From NCBI GenBank assembly GCA_035458525.1, contig DATHZQ010000091.1:88282-152281 (forward strand): a stretch of DNA of 64,000 bases. Reading direction: 5' to 3'. The notes beneath the pieces were generated by a model. The model saw only the letters and a list, made by a program, of their open reading frames with translations, had not been told where the DNA came from and did not search any database. Numbering within the stretch: the first letter of the stretch is position 1; every line of letters begins with the position of its first letter. Positions 40,218 to 49,275 of the stretch are shown here, piece by piece. The position numbers and the translations under genes are program-made. Origin of the DNA: DATHZQ01 sp035458525 (GTDB taxonomy: Bacteria; Actinomycetota; Acidimicrobiia; Spongiisociales; UBA5794).

Positions 40218-41567
40218 ATGCTCCTACGACACTGTCTCGGCGCTTCAGCTCTGGTCGTGGCCGTGCTGGCCGCATGCGGAGGCGGTGGGTCCGACACCAT
40301 GCACGTCGTCGTCGACGCAGACGGCGGCTTCGACGACGTCAAAGCCATCCTCTACTTGTTGGAGCGGCCGGATGTGGAGCTGCTCGCCGTAGCGGTGTCC
40401 GGCACCGGGATCGCACACTGCCCCGAGGCGGCACGGAACATCGCCGGCATGCTGGCAATGGTCGGTGCTTCGGAGATTCCGGTTGCGTGCGGCCGCACTA
40501 CGCCGCTCGAGGGCTCCAACGAGGCACCGATCGCCTTTCGGAACGCTGCCGACACGCTGGGCGGCGTCTACCTGCCCGAGGTGACGGGCGTTGACGAGAC
40601 CGATGCCGTGACCCTGCTGCGCGACACCTTGCAGGGCGCCAAGGACGTCGTTCTCTTGGCAATCGGCCCCTTGACCAACGTTGCTGAGGCGCTCGAACAG
40701 GACGCGGCGCTCGTCGACAACATCGAGATGATCTACCTCATGGGGGGCGCCGTCGACGTCGGCGGCAACGTGCTGTATGCCAATCCGGACGCCGAGTTCA
40801 ACATATGGGCCGATCCCCGCGCCGCAACGATGGTGTTTGCGACGGACGTGCCCATCACCATGATTCCGCTCGATGCAACGAACGCCGTTCCCGTCACGCC
40901 CTATCTCTACGACGTGGTGGCGGCCCATCGTGACACGTCGCCCGCAACGGACTTCCTGGCCCAATACCTCGACGTGAGTCCGCTCTATGGCGGCATGTAC
41001 CACTGGGACGAGCTGGCTGCGGTTGCGGTAACGGACGAATCAGTGGTGACGATCGAAGAACGGCGAGTTGCGGTGATCGACGAGGGCGGAGCTGCGGCGG
41101 GAGCAACCGTCGAGGCCGACGACGGTCGATCGATCCGCATGGCTACGGACGCCGACCGGGAGCTTTTCGAGGAGCTGTTTTACCGAGCGGTTCTCCGTAC
41201 CGGCGACACCGGCGTTGTCGCATGGGCGGCCGACGCGACGTTGTCCTGGGACGGCGTGACGTGCGAATACCAAGGCCCGGATCCCTTGCTCGATGCGATG
41301 TGGATTCGCATCGACAACACGAGCTCGGCGATGATCGCATGGATCGTCGGATCGTACGCCCCGGGCACCACCACCGACGACTGGGACGACTACGTCGCCG
41401 GGGGCGCAGACGCCCCGCCCGCTTGGTGGAGACAGCAGAGCCAGATCATCGTCCCGGCCGGCGCCCACGATGTGTGGCAAGTCAGCGCCGGAGCAGACGC
41501 CACGGCGTTGTGTGTGGCGGATACCTCTCGCATCTGGGAAGTCGCGGGTCCCCGCCTCAGCGGTTGA
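40218..41567 (+). CDS. Nucleoside-hydrolase-like lipoprotein
   Basis: The 449-residue protein has a lipoprotein signal (ALVVAVLAACGGGG, Cys20) and an inosine-uridine hydrolase domain from about 28. The metal-site motif reads DADGGFDDVKA (33-43) in place of the common DxDPGxDD; the Asp residues are kept but Pro is Gly. NIWADPRAATMVFATDVPITMIPLD follows as expected. A C-terminal extension of about 110 residues (WAADATLSWDGVTCEYQGP onward) is a separate beta-rich domain. It probably cleaves nucleosides outside the membrane. GGAGG precedes ATG 40218. Confidence 0.83.
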   Translation: MLLRHCLGASALVVAVLAACGGGGSDTMHVVVDADGGFDDVKAILYLLERPDVELLAVAVSGTGIAHCPEAARNIAGMLAMVGASEIPVACGRTTPLEGSNEAPIAFRNAADTLGGVYLPEVTGVDETDAVTLLRDTLQGAKDVVLLAIGPLTNVAEALEQDAALVDNIEMIYLMGGAVDVGGNVLYANPDAEFNIWADPRAATMVFATDVPITMIPLDATNAVPVTPYLYDVVAAHRDTSPATDFLAQYLDVSPLYGGMYHWDELAAVAVTDESVVTIEERRVAVIDEGGAAAGATVEADDGRSIRMATDADRELFEELFYRAVLRTGDTGVVAWAADATLSWDGVTCEYQGPDPLLDAMWIRIDNTSSAMIAWIVGSYAPGTTTDDWDDYVAGGADAPPAWWRQQSQIIVPAGAHDVWQVSAGADATALCVADTSRIWEVAGPRLSG

Positions 41568-41596
41568 TGCAACACGGGGTGCCGTAGCATCCCTGC

Positions 41597-42154
41597 GTGC
41601 ATCGATTCACCACGATCGTCTCGGTGATCTCGCCGGCGGCCGGCGAGATCGTGGACGCCGTCGCAGCGGGCGCGGCCAACGTCACCGCGGTTCGCCAGGC
41701 CCACGTGGAGGCGGGCGGCGAGCCGAGTCGTCGTCGGTTGGCATGGGCTGAAGCCGCCCGCGGTCGCAACATCTACACGCTCGTCGACTTCGACCCGGCA
41801 CAACCCCTCGTCGATGCGTGGGTCGCCCGGCTGGGTGGAGATCCGCACGCAATGGACACGGTCTCCGGAGTGGTCGGCCAAGGAGGCCTGGCCGAGTACT
41901 TCCTCGTCGCCGACGACGTCGCGGGCGAAAGAGTCCACTGGTACCACGGCCTCCTGCACTCCCTGGCGCCGCGGCGCGTCGTTCCGATCGAGAGCCGACC
42001 GGCTTCGGTCGTCGATTCGCTTGCACATCTCCGGCCGTCACCTCCCTTCCCCGACGCCGCCACCCTCGTCCGCGCTGCGCTGAGCTACGTCCCCACGGGA
42101 CTCTCGGCTGATGCGAGCGACGAGCCCGCCACCCTGGTGATCGACGTCGGCTGA
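41597..42154 (+). CDS. Hypothetical cytoplasmic protein
   Basis: The 185-residue protein starts GTG 41597, 29 bases after the nucleoside-hydrolase stop. It is alternately hydrophobic and charged with no membrane segment; VDFDPAQPLVDAWVARLGGDPHA and LAEYFLVADDVAGERVHWYHGLLH are the most distinctive stretches. I recognise no family. Third-position GC is high throughout, as in real neighbours, so it is very likely translated. Confidence 0.6.
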   Translation: MHRFTTIVSVISPAAGEIVDAVAAGAANVTAVRQAHVEAGGEPSRRRLAWAEAARGRNIYTLVDFDPAQPLVDAWVARLGGDPHAMDTVSGVVGQGGLAEYFLVADDVAGERVHWYHGLLHSLAPRRVVPIESRPASVVDSLAHLRPSPPFPDAATLVRAALSYVPTGLSADASDEPATLVIDVG

Positions 42155-42218
42155 CCGGGCAAGTCGATACCGATGCTCCCCGATCAGTACGCTGCTCGAC
42201 AACAACGACGGGAGTGTC

Positions 42219-43022
42219 ATGCCGGAGCGGACGAGATACGCCAACGGGGTTCCGAGCTGGGTCGACCTCGGAACAACCGACACGGAAGGTGCGAAGGCCT
42301 TCTACGGAGCGCTCTTCGGCTGGGAAGCCACCGACATGCCTGCGTTGGACGACATGACCTACACGATGTTCAGCAGGGACGGCAAGATGGTGGCAGGGAT
42401 GGGTGAGCTGACTGCCGACCAGGTCGATGCAGGCATGCCACCGGCATGGACGACGTACCTGAACGTCGCTGACCTCGACGATGCGATTGCCAGGGTCCCG
42501 GTCGCCGGGGGCACGGTCATCGTGCCGCCGCTGGATGTGATGGATACCGGGCGCATGGCGTTGATCGCCGATCCGACCGGAGCTGCGCTCGGACTCTGGC
42601 AGCCGGGAACTCACATCGGTGCGCAACTGGTGAACGAGCACGGTGCGCTCAGTTGGAACGAGCTGATCACCGACGATACGGAAGCTGCCGCCGACTTCTA
42701 CGCCGAGGCCTTTGGCTGGCGCACCGAAGTGGCGGACACGCCGAACGGTCCGTACACGGCGTTCTGGGCGGATGGCAACGTCGAGGGCAACGCAGCCGCC
42801 GGCATGATGGCCAAGAACGAAGGCATGGGTCCGATGCCGAACGCATGGGGTGTCTACTTCTCGGCAGACGATGTCGATGCGGCGACGGAGACCATCGAAA
42901 CCAACGGCGGCGGCGTCGTGATGCCGGCGATGGACCTCCCCGGAGTCGGCAGGATGGCGGTCGTGCACGATCCGCAGGGAGCGATGTTCACCGTCATCAA
43001 GCTCGCCAACGAGCAACGCTAG
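42219..43022 (+). CDS. Two-domain VOC-family protein
   Basis: The 267-residue protein has two tandem glyoxalase-like modules: GVPSWVDLGTTDTEGAKAFYGALFGWE (from about 10) with PVAGGTVIVPPLDVMDTGRMALIADPTGAALGLWQ, then LSWNELITDDTEAAADFYAEAFGW with GVVMPAMDLPGVGRMAVVHDPQGAMF. This is the layout of CFP30B-like actinobacterial VOC proteins. GGGAG lies before ATG 42219. The substrate is unknown. Confidence 0.85.
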   Translation: MPERTRYANGVPSWVDLGTTDTEGAKAFYGALFGWEATDMPALDDMTYTMFSRDGKMVAGMGELTADQVDAGMPPAWTTYLNVADLDDAIARVPVAGGTVIVPPLDVMDTGRMALIADPTGAALGLWQPGTHIGAQLVNEHGALSWNELITDDTEAAADFYAEAFGWRTEVADTPNGPYTAFWADGNVEGNAAAGMMAKNEGMGPMPNAWGVYFSADDVDAATETIETNGGGVVMPAMDLPGVGRMAVVHDPQGAMFTVIKLANEQR

Positions 43023-43620
43023 GCCCGCATCGAGCCCTCGCCGTCCGCGATGACGTTGCGGATGGTCTTCCGTGCGAGATCCGAAAACGCCGGGTTGGTG
43101 TCGACGTAATAGGCCAGTGCGCCAACGGCTCCAGACAGCGCCAGCGCCCATCCCCTCGCTCGGTTCCAGGACGCTTCATCTGGGTTGGCGCTGCGCCGGA
43201 AGGCGTGCCTGCTCTCGCCGGCGAAGACCCACCAACCTGCGATGAGATCGAGGGTCGGGTTGCCAAGCGCACATTCGCCGAAATCGAGCACGGCGCGGAG
43301 TTCGCCGTGGTCGACCACGAGGTTGCCGGGCATGAGATCTCCGTGGATCCAAGCCGGCGTGCCGTCCCAAGGGGGCTGGGCGAGAGCCCTCTCCCAGACC
43401 GCAGTCAACAGGTGGGGATCGAACTCCTCGGCAACGGCGGCGATGGAGGTTCGTGTCCAAGGGTCGCCGTCGACCTGGTGTCGCCCGCGTCGGTTCGTTG
43501 ACGACTCGCCGGGCAGCTGGATCGACCGCATCGCCGCAACGAACTCGCCGAGCCGAATCGCCGGGCAAGTGCGATGAAAGCTGCAGCCGACGGCAGCGCC
43601 CACGGTGACGGCCCGGTTGA
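43019..43620 (-). pseudogene. Aminoglycoside-phosphotransferase-like C-terminal fragment
   Basis: This segment encodes the catalytic half of an APH/choline-kinase-fold protein: VWERALAQPPWDGTPAWIHGDLMPGNLVV contains the HGDxxxxN loop and AVLDFGECALGNPTLDLIAGWWVF the metal-binding Asp. The first ~110 residues (nucleotide-binding lobe) are absent. Instead the frame continues in phase into a serine-hydrolase fragment (43620-44055). It therefore cannot be a working kinase. An upstream recombination or deletion is the likely cause. Confidence 0.65.
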
Positions 43621-44055
43621 CGGAAACGCTGTAGTCGGCGGCGGGGTCGTCGAGACCGATGAGCCCTTCTTCGATCAACTGCATCACGACAGTTGCCGCC
43701 ACGGGCTTGGTAACAGAGGCGAGACCGTACGGGGTGTGCTCGTCGGCCTCGATTGCGTCTCCAGGTCCGCAAAGCCAAACCCCTGCTCCCATGCAATCTC
43801 GCAGTCCCGCACCACCGCGACGCTCAGGCCGGGAACGGCGAGCACCTCCCTCAGGTACTCGAGGTCCCCGGCCAGCGGTGCATATTCCGGGGGCACGCCT
43901 ACGCCTTCGGTGTCCGCTTGGTGCACGAGCCAGGCAATCATCATCGCTCCGGCCAACAGGACGATCGCGACGTTGCGCGTGAGATCTCCCAAGCGGGTCC
44001 GAAACTCTCTGAATCGTCTCTCGGAAGTCAGCCGGGCAACAGAGACAAAGGTCAC
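43620..44055 (-). pseudogene. Serine hydrolase (class C beta-lactamase-like) N-terminal fragment
   Basis: From 44055 the frame gives an N-terminal membrane anchor (RNVAIVLLAGAMMIAWLVH), LREVLAVPGLSVAVVRDCEIAWEQGFGFADLE, then a one-base frame change near 43760, then ADEHTPYGLASVTKPVAATVVMQLIEEGLIGLDDP with the SxxK nucleophile motif (SVTK). Everything after the first 150 residues of the fold, including YxN and the HxG motif, is missing. It runs straight into the phosphotransferase fragment, so two gene ends have been joined. Confidence 0.65.
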
Positions 44056-44273
44056 GCCGGCGGCGAGGAACCCAAGGGTGACGCCTCGGTCGGATCCGCG
44101 TCAGCCAGCAGAGCCGAACGCGCCGGCGACCTCCGGGAGGGACTTGGCGACGTCGCCCGGGTGCGTCAGCAACCATCCTGCGGCCGCCGCCAGCCGCTCC
44201 GCTGGGCCCTTCGACTCGAAGGACCCACCACGAATGCCTTACCGCGGGGCGAAGAGCAATCCGTTGTCTGTTC

Positions 44274-44642
44274 TCAGTCGTCCTCGGCGATCCACGCTCG
44301 CGCTGCAGCGAGATCGCCGACGGAGAACCCCTTTGACTTGCCCGGCATGAAGTACGTCATCGCGGCGGCACCGTTGCGAAGCCACTCGTTGTCAGAGACG
44401 ATCGCGATGCGCCGGAACGAGGTGAAGTTGCTGAACCCGAAGCGGACGTCATCGAGGGCGGCTCCGGCGGAATAGCCTTGGAACTCAGGCCCGAACATGA
44501 GGAGCAACGCAACCTTGTCGTGCTCGGCAGCAGCCTCCTCGACGGCCGGCACCAACGTCGTGTCGTAGTCATCGCCGCTGATCGTGCCGACCGCTTCGAT
44601 GCCGACGACGCCTTCTGGCAGACCTTCCATCACGCAGAACAT
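44274..44642 (-). CDS. SpoIIAA-like (STAS/SEC14-type) protein
   Basis: The 122-residue protein resembles the SpoIIAA-like family: VMEGLPEGVVGIEAVGTISGDDYDTTLVPAVEEAA is the N-terminal strand-helix pair, VALLLMFGPEFQGYSAGAALDDVRFG the centre, and FRRIAIVSDNEWLRNGAAAMTYFMPG the close. Such small proteins are common in marine and soil bacteria with no settled function. ATG 44642 is used; the ATG is preceded by GAAAGG. It is not part of an anti-sigma cluster here. Confidence 0.78.
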   Translation of the reverse strand: MFCVMEGLPEGVVGIEAVGTISGDDYDTTLVPAVEEAAAEHDKVALLLMFGPEFQGYSAGAALDDVRFGFSNFTSFRRIAIVSDNEWLRNGAAAMTYFMPGKSKGFSVGDLAAARAWIAEDD

Positions 44643-44857
44643 TGGAGACCTTTCGGGCGAGGAGTGTCAACGCTAACCGCCCGCAAGCCGGTATTGGCAG
44701 CGGCGTTGCTTCGCCGTTTCGACAGACACGCCCGCCTCGATGTGCCATGGTGACCGGCGAGCAGATTCAGCGACTCGAGAAGCGAGATGTGCAATCGTCA
44801 GAGAAGGCACACAACAACCGGCTGGCGAACCGCTGCCCTGCCCGGCCCAGCACCGTC

Positions 44858-45361
44858 ATGAGTGATGCGCCACCCGCCGGCAGCGTCGTGCACGGTGTCC
44901 GCTTCAGCCTCGAGCGAGTCTTCGACGCACCACCGGCGCAGGTCTTCGACGCACTCGTGGACCCCGACCTGGCCCCGCGCTGGATGTGGGCGGGCGTGGG
45001 TACGAACCCGAACGCCGAACTCGATCTTCGCGTGGGCGGCAGATACCGCATCGCCATCGATCCGGCTGACGGTGAGGAGGGCTGGAAGGGAGGCGCCGAC
45101 CTTGCGATGTCGGGCATCTACGTCGAGATCATTCGAGACCGCCGCCTCGTCTTCACCTTGCATTGGGAGGCTGACGTCGGATACAACCGCGACGGCGAAG
45201 TTCTCGATGAAGCGGTGATCATCGATCTGGACGAGGTCGAGCGGGGGACGCGCCTCGTTCTCCAGCACGTCGGCATTCCGAACGACGGCGTGTCGGCGGC
45301 GGAGCATTGCCGCGGCACCGCGGCTGCGCTCGATCAGCTGGCAATACTCCTCCAAGGCTGA
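44858..45361 (+). CDS. SRPBCC (AHSA1-like) family protein
   Basis: The 167-residue protein has the activator-of-Hsp90-like START fold: VRFSLERVFDAPPAQVFDALVDPDLAPRWMW, the LDLRVGGRYRIAID strand, YVEIIRDRRLVFTLHWEAD and TRLVLQHVGIPN. ATG 44858 is chosen because the fold starts 14 residues later. The 215-base gap before it shows no other gene. Function is unspecified; such proteins bind hydrophobic ligands. Confidence 0.78.
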   Translation: MSDAPPAGSVVHGVRFSLERVFDAPPAQVFDALVDPDLAPRWMWAGVGTNPNAELDLRVGGRYRIAIDPADGEEGWKGGADLAMSGIYVEIIRDRRLVFTLHWEADVGYNRDGEVLDEAVIIDLDEVERGTRLVLQHVGIPNDGVSAAEHCRGTAAALDQLAILLQG

Positions 45362-45443
45362 CGCCGCACCGCGACGACGATCCACTCTCTAGGCTGTCCA
45401 TACCGGGGACGGGACAACAGGGTTTGGTCCGAGGAGGGAACGA

Positions 45444-46100
45444 ATGGCACGCTTGCTACCGCTGATCGCTGCGTTGATGCTCATTACCGGGGCATGCGGC
45501 GGCGATTCCGATGAGGGCACGTCGTCGGATACCGTCGATCCGTCAGACCCCACGTCGGTCGAGACAACGCAGCCTGCTCCGGATGATGCGAGCGGCGACA
45601 CCACACCGCCAGCCGACGATGACAGCGAAGGTGCGAGCGGCGACTCCGACGGCTCCGGTCCTTCGACCGCAACCGTGACCCTCGGCGACGAGACGTACCT
45701 CTTCTCGACCGAAGGCGCCGTCGTCGCCCAATGCTTGACGAACCTCTTCGGCATCTTCTCGGTTCAGCTGCCGAGGATCGATGACACCGGTGCTCCGGCC
45801 GACGGGAGCATCCAGATCGTCGCCCTGCACGAGGGCACCGACCCGGACGAGGTCGGCGAGGTCAACTCCGTCGAGGTGAGCGTGGCCGACGACGACTGGG
45901 TAGCCGACGAGGCCGACAGCCTGTTCGAGCAGTTCGACAACCTCGAGCCGGGGATGGGCCAAGTGGACACCGTTGAGATCGACGGGGGAACCGTCCGCGG
46001 CACGGCGACGTTCTTCCGGCAGAACAGCGTGTTCACGGGCGAGGTCGAGACCGTCACGGGCACCTTCGAGGCAACCTGTGGCGAGGAACGGACCACGTAG
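45444..46100 (+). CDS. Lipoprotein with acidic linker, unknown function
   Basis: The 218-residue protein has a signal with lipobox LITGACGG (Cys18), a highly acidic Asp/Ser/Thr linker (residues 20-75), and a domain of about 130 residues with two cysteines (Cys97 region in VVAQCLTNLFGIFSVQ and the final ATCGEE) that may form a disulphide. ATG 45444 follows GAGGGAAC. A 30-base tandem duplication spans its stop codon. Confidence 0.72.
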   Translation: MARLLPLIAALMLITGACGGDSDEGTSSDTVDPSDPTSVETTQPAPDDASGDTTPPADDDSEGASGDSDGSGPSTATVTLGDETYLFSTEGAVVAQCLTNLFGIFSVQLPRIDDTGAPADGSIQIVALHEGTDPDEVGEVNSVEVSVADDDWVADEADSLFEQFDNLEPGMGQVDTVEIDGGTVRGTATFFRQNSVFTGEVETVTGTFEATCGEERTT

Positions 46101-46152
46101 CCGGGTTGCGGCGAGTCCGGCCACACGTAGCCGGGTTGCGGCGAGACCGGCC
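46094..46152. repeat. 30-base tandem duplication over a stop codon
   Basis: CACGTAGCCGGGTTGCGGCG and the following ten bases occur twice with a period of 30 (starting at 46094 and 46124), differing by one base at 46116/46146. The first copy contains the lipoprotein stop codon TAG at 46098-46100. The low divergence suggests a recent slippage event. Confidence 0.85.
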
Positions 46153-46184
46153 GTGGCGGACGATGCTGGGCCGCTCCTGAGAAG

Positions 46185-47144
46185 TCACGGATCGAGCAGC
46201 AGGGTGCGGAGGAGACCTATCAGGTCACGTTCGGCTGCATCTCTCGAATCTGCGTCGCATCCGTAGGACACACCGTGCTCGACACACGGCGACGCCACGC
46301 CGGCTTTGTCTCCCGTTTCGGCGCCGACGATCATCCCGTCCCGCTCGACGAACACGCAATTACGCGGGCTCGGATTGCGCAGACTCACGTGGATCTCCCC
46401 CCAGGCCAATCCAGCATTGTCGAAGGAGTGCTGAGCGTCCGGGTATGCAAAGAGGTCTGCGTCGACGCCGCCGGCTCGCATGCGATCGACCATTGCTCTG
46501 CACTGATCGATCCGGGTCCAGTCGTCAGCTGTCCCGTGGAAGATCCGGATCGGTCCACCCGTCACCTCGTGCTCGGCTTCCAACTCGATGAAGCAGGTTG
46601 ACAGGTAGAACGCAAGGTGGCCCTGAGGCGGACGTCCGGTGTACGCCTCCTGAAACCTCGCGTACGCAGACCACAGCGCCGCTCGCCCCTCCGAAAGAGA
46701 ACCCCATGACGACCAGCTTCGACCCATCGATGTGAGGATGCGAGTCGAGGAACTCGGCCGCCCTGTACACGTCGACGATCGGGCTGGCCACGTTGATCGT
46801 TGCACCCCGGAAAAGATGCTTTCGCTTCCCCGACCAACGAACGAATCGACAACGAGGGGTTGCGATGCCCTCCGCTGCCAGATCCCCGATCCATGCGAGC
46901 TCGGCACCGCTCACGCCTCCACACCCGTGCGTGATGATGACCGCGGGCACGGGCGACGCAGGAGGGGCACTGTCAGCAGCGCCTCGATGGTCACCGGACT
47001 CCCCTGATCCAGCGGTGGAAGGAAAGGCTCCCAGAGGCGGCCCGGAAGGTCGGTCGTCTCGAGGTCCACCCGCTTGGTCAGCGTCTCGTCGAGCGGTTCG
47101 AACGAGGAACACGCCGACAGGGCGATAGCCAAGACCAACAGCAC
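46185..47144 (-). pseudogene. Dienelactone-hydrolase-like lipoprotein broken by frameshifts
   Basis: Three frames read in order make one exported alpha/beta-hydrolase. GTG 47144 begins a signal with lipobox (LLVLAIALSACSS); the next frame gives VPAVIITHGCGGVSGAELAW, SPIVDVYRAAEFLDSHPHIDG and the nucleophile elbow MGFSFGG; the third gives RFQEAYTGRPPQGHLAFY, PIRIFHGTADDWT with the Asp and PDAQHSFDN with the His. Frame changes lie near 46965 and 46700. All catalytic residues survive, so damage is recent, or base-calling error is responsible. Confidence 0.7.
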
Positions 47145-47271
47145 TCCGAGGGTGCGCTCATGAACCCCTTCCGCTATCGGATCTGCCGCGACCCTGACCT
47201 AACGCCGCGCAGACGGGCAGCTCGGTGCCGCCCAGATCAGGGACCCTTCCTCGGCTACGGCGTCGCCCCCT

Positions 47272-47805
47272 TCAGTCGGAGCTCACCTCGTCGAAGGCCT
47301 CTGCGGCTTCTGCAGTGACCTCATCGTCGGCCGCCAGCTCTTCGAGCTTGACCAGCGTCTCGCCCTGGAGCTCGGCGTAGATGGCTTCGCCGCCCATCTT
47401 CCGTAGTGCGCCTTCGATCTCCTCGCGGTTGCCGTTCTCGACGACGATGGCGAGGGCCGACTGATGCAGCCCGAGCCGCTCGTTGACGAGGCGGCGCAAG
47501 TCGCGGCGCTCACTCCCCCGGCCAAACCCGATCAACGAACCAACGAGAGCTCCTCCCACCGGCCCGCCCAGCAGCAGACCAACACCGAGCCCGATCGTGC
47601 CGCCCTTCCAGCCGGCGACAAAGCCCTTGTTGTGGAGCTTGATCTTGCCCTTCTCCGTGCGATTGAAGACTGCGGCGTCGTGCACCGTCATGCCGGTGCG
47701 CTCTTCCCTGGCCTTCATCATCTCGAAGGCCTCGTCCGCCGTGTTCTCGCCGTCGAAGACGACGACGGCAAAGTCGTACGGCTTGTCGCCGAGGTAGTTG
47801 CCCAT
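47272..47805 (-). CDS. DUF1269-family membrane protein
   Basis: The 177-residue protein matches DUF1269 proteins: DFAVVVFDGENTADEAFEMMKAREE, DAAVFNRTEKGKIKLHNKG, a Gly-rich glycine-zipper helix (GWKGGTIGLGVGLLLGGPVGGALVGSLIGFG), and a C-terminal acidic tail. It starts eight bases after the stop of the BrkB-type gene, so the two probably form an operon. Function is unknown; a role in the membrane or stress response is common speculation. Confidence 0.85.
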   Translation of the reverse strand: MGNYLGDKPYDFAVVVFDGENTADEAFEMMKAREERTGMTVHDAAVFNRTEKGKIKLHNKGFVAGWKGGTIGLGVGLLLGGPVGGALVGSLIGFGRGSERRDLRRLVNERLGLHQSALAIVVENGNREEIEGALRKMGGEAIYAELQGETLVKLEELAADDEVTAEAAEAFDEVSSD

Positions 47806-47813
47806 GCTCGCTC

Positions 47814-48806
47814 CTATTCGTCGCGTTGGCCCGTGCGGCGGGACGATACACCGCGCCGGGTTCGGGTTCCTCGCCGGTCGGGGTCGCTCCGTTGCGATGC
47901 GCTGCGAGCAGAGGGATGCATCTTCTCGATCTCGGCGTTGAACTCGGCACCGACCAGGAAGGTCACTGCGGTGAGGTAGATCCAGAGCATCAGCACCAGC
48001 GGCGTGCCGAAGTAGGCGTACGCCGACTCGGTGGTGGCTACCTGCGTCGCATAGATCCGGAGGCCGGCGCTGCCGGCAAGCCACAACAACAACGCAAGGA
48101 CGGCACCCGGGAGATCGCGCCGCCAGCGGGTCGAGTGCGGCGGCACGACGTGATAGACCCACGTGAGCAAGGTCAGCCCAAGGACCACCACCACCGGAAA
48201 ATAGAGCGCGCTCCAGGCAACCTCGAAGGCTCGCTCCAAGCCAAACCGGCCGGCGAACGCCTCGCCGGCTCGGGGGCCTACAACGAGCAGCGGGAGCAGG
48301 ATGGCCAACGTCAGAATGCCAGCCACGGTGAGCGCCACGCCGAGGAGCCGATGCTGCCACCACGTGCGCCGGTCCTCCATGTCGTAGGCGATCGTGATGG
48401 CCTGGACGATGACGCGCAGGGCGCGCGATCCGGACCACAAGGCCAGGACGGCGCCGAGCGACAAGATGTCGGCCCGACCCCGCGCCAAAAGGCCTTCGAC
48501 CGCCGGCCGCACGACGTCATCCACCGTCTCGGCCGTCAAGACGCGGGCCGCACCGTTGATGATCTGTTGTTGAACGGTGACCACGGCGTCGGGACCAAAG
48601 AGGTCGCCGACATAGCCCAAGGCGCCCAGCCCGACGAGAAGAAAAGGCGGGAGCGACAAGAGAAGATAGAACGAGACCTCGGCCGCCAGCCCCGGCACCC
48701 GGTCGTCGACCGAGTCGTGAACCGTGCGCTTTGCGAGAATCCACGTGGTGCGCAAACCGGTTCTGAGTTGATCGAGCCAAGCACCTGGCAGCGATTCTCC
48801 CGTCAT
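47814..48806 (-). CDS. YihY/BrkB-family membrane protein
   Basis: The 330-residue protein has six helices with family segments DRVPGLAAEVSFYLLLSLPPFLLVGLG, LSLGAVLALWSGSRALRVIVQAITIAYD and TWVYHVVPPHSTRWRRDLPGAVLALLLW. It is often called ribonuclease BN or BrkB, but those names do not describe the activity of this family, which is unknown. The Arg-rich tail is cytoplasmic. It is followed at eight bases by the DUF1269 gene. Confidence 0.85.
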   Translation of the reverse strand: MTGESLPGAWLDQLRTGLRTTWILAKRTVHDSVDDRVPGLAAEVSFYLLLSLPPFLLVGLGALGYVGDLFGPDAVVTVQQQIINGAARVLTAETVDDVVRPAVEGLLARGRADILSLGAVLALWSGSRALRVIVQAITIAYDMEDRRTWWQHRLLGVALTVAGILTLAILLPLLVVGPRAGEAFAGRFGLERAFEVAWSALYFPVVVVLGLTLLTWVYHVVPPHSTRWRRDLPGAVLALLLWLAGSAGLRIYATQVATTESAYAYFGTPLVLMLWIYLTAVTFLVGAEFNAEIEKMHPSARSASQRSDPDRRGTRTRRGVSSRRTGQRDE

Positions 48807-48944
48807 GATGACCGCACCGTAGGCAGGCCCGGGGCCTGAGCAGCTCCGTGCGTCCGGTGCCGACGATCGTCACCTGGGCGCGCCGGCTCCGTGTGATCTG
48901 CGGCGAGCGGGAGGCGGACCTGCTGCCGCAAGCGCCCCAAGGCG

Positions 48945-49241
48945 TCAGCTGCTGAAGCGCTTCTTGATGGCGCCGAAGTTGGGCGCCCATCCGACTCCCC
49001 ATGCCTTGCCCGAGACGATCGGACCGTCCGGGTTCCAGTACGTCTGCCGGAAGCGGTCGACCGTCGGAGAGCGGAAATCGTACGGTACGAAGCCGCCCAC
49101 CTTGCCGTGCCACGTCCGCAGCTCCGGCGACTTGCGCAGCTCCTGAACGACGGCGACCACGCCGATGATCGCAAGCACCAACCTCCAGAGGTCCTTGGGG
49201 GTGGGACGTCTCGCTTGCAGTGAGGTCGCTCGATCTGTCAT
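48945..49241 (-). CDS. Small single-TM protein, DUF5808-like tail
   Basis: The 98-residue protein has a basic N-terminus, one helix (DLWRLVLAIIGVVAVVQEL) and a soluble tail with YWNPDGPIVSGKAWGVGWAPNFGAIKKRF. That tail resembles the short DUF5808 motif (NPDDPR-like, GWTLNFG-like). ATG 49241 is used. It is flanked by the BrkB gene and by the FtsH remnant; no function can be named. Confidence 0.6.
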   Translation of the reverse strand: MTDRATSLQARRPTPKDLWRLVLAIIGVVAVVQELRKSPELRTWHGKVGGFVPYDFRSPTVDRFRQTYWNPDGPIVSGKAWGVGWAPNFGAIKKRFSS

Positions 49242-49275
49242 GGCACGAAGGCTACCCGACCCGGCTCAGTTGTCG

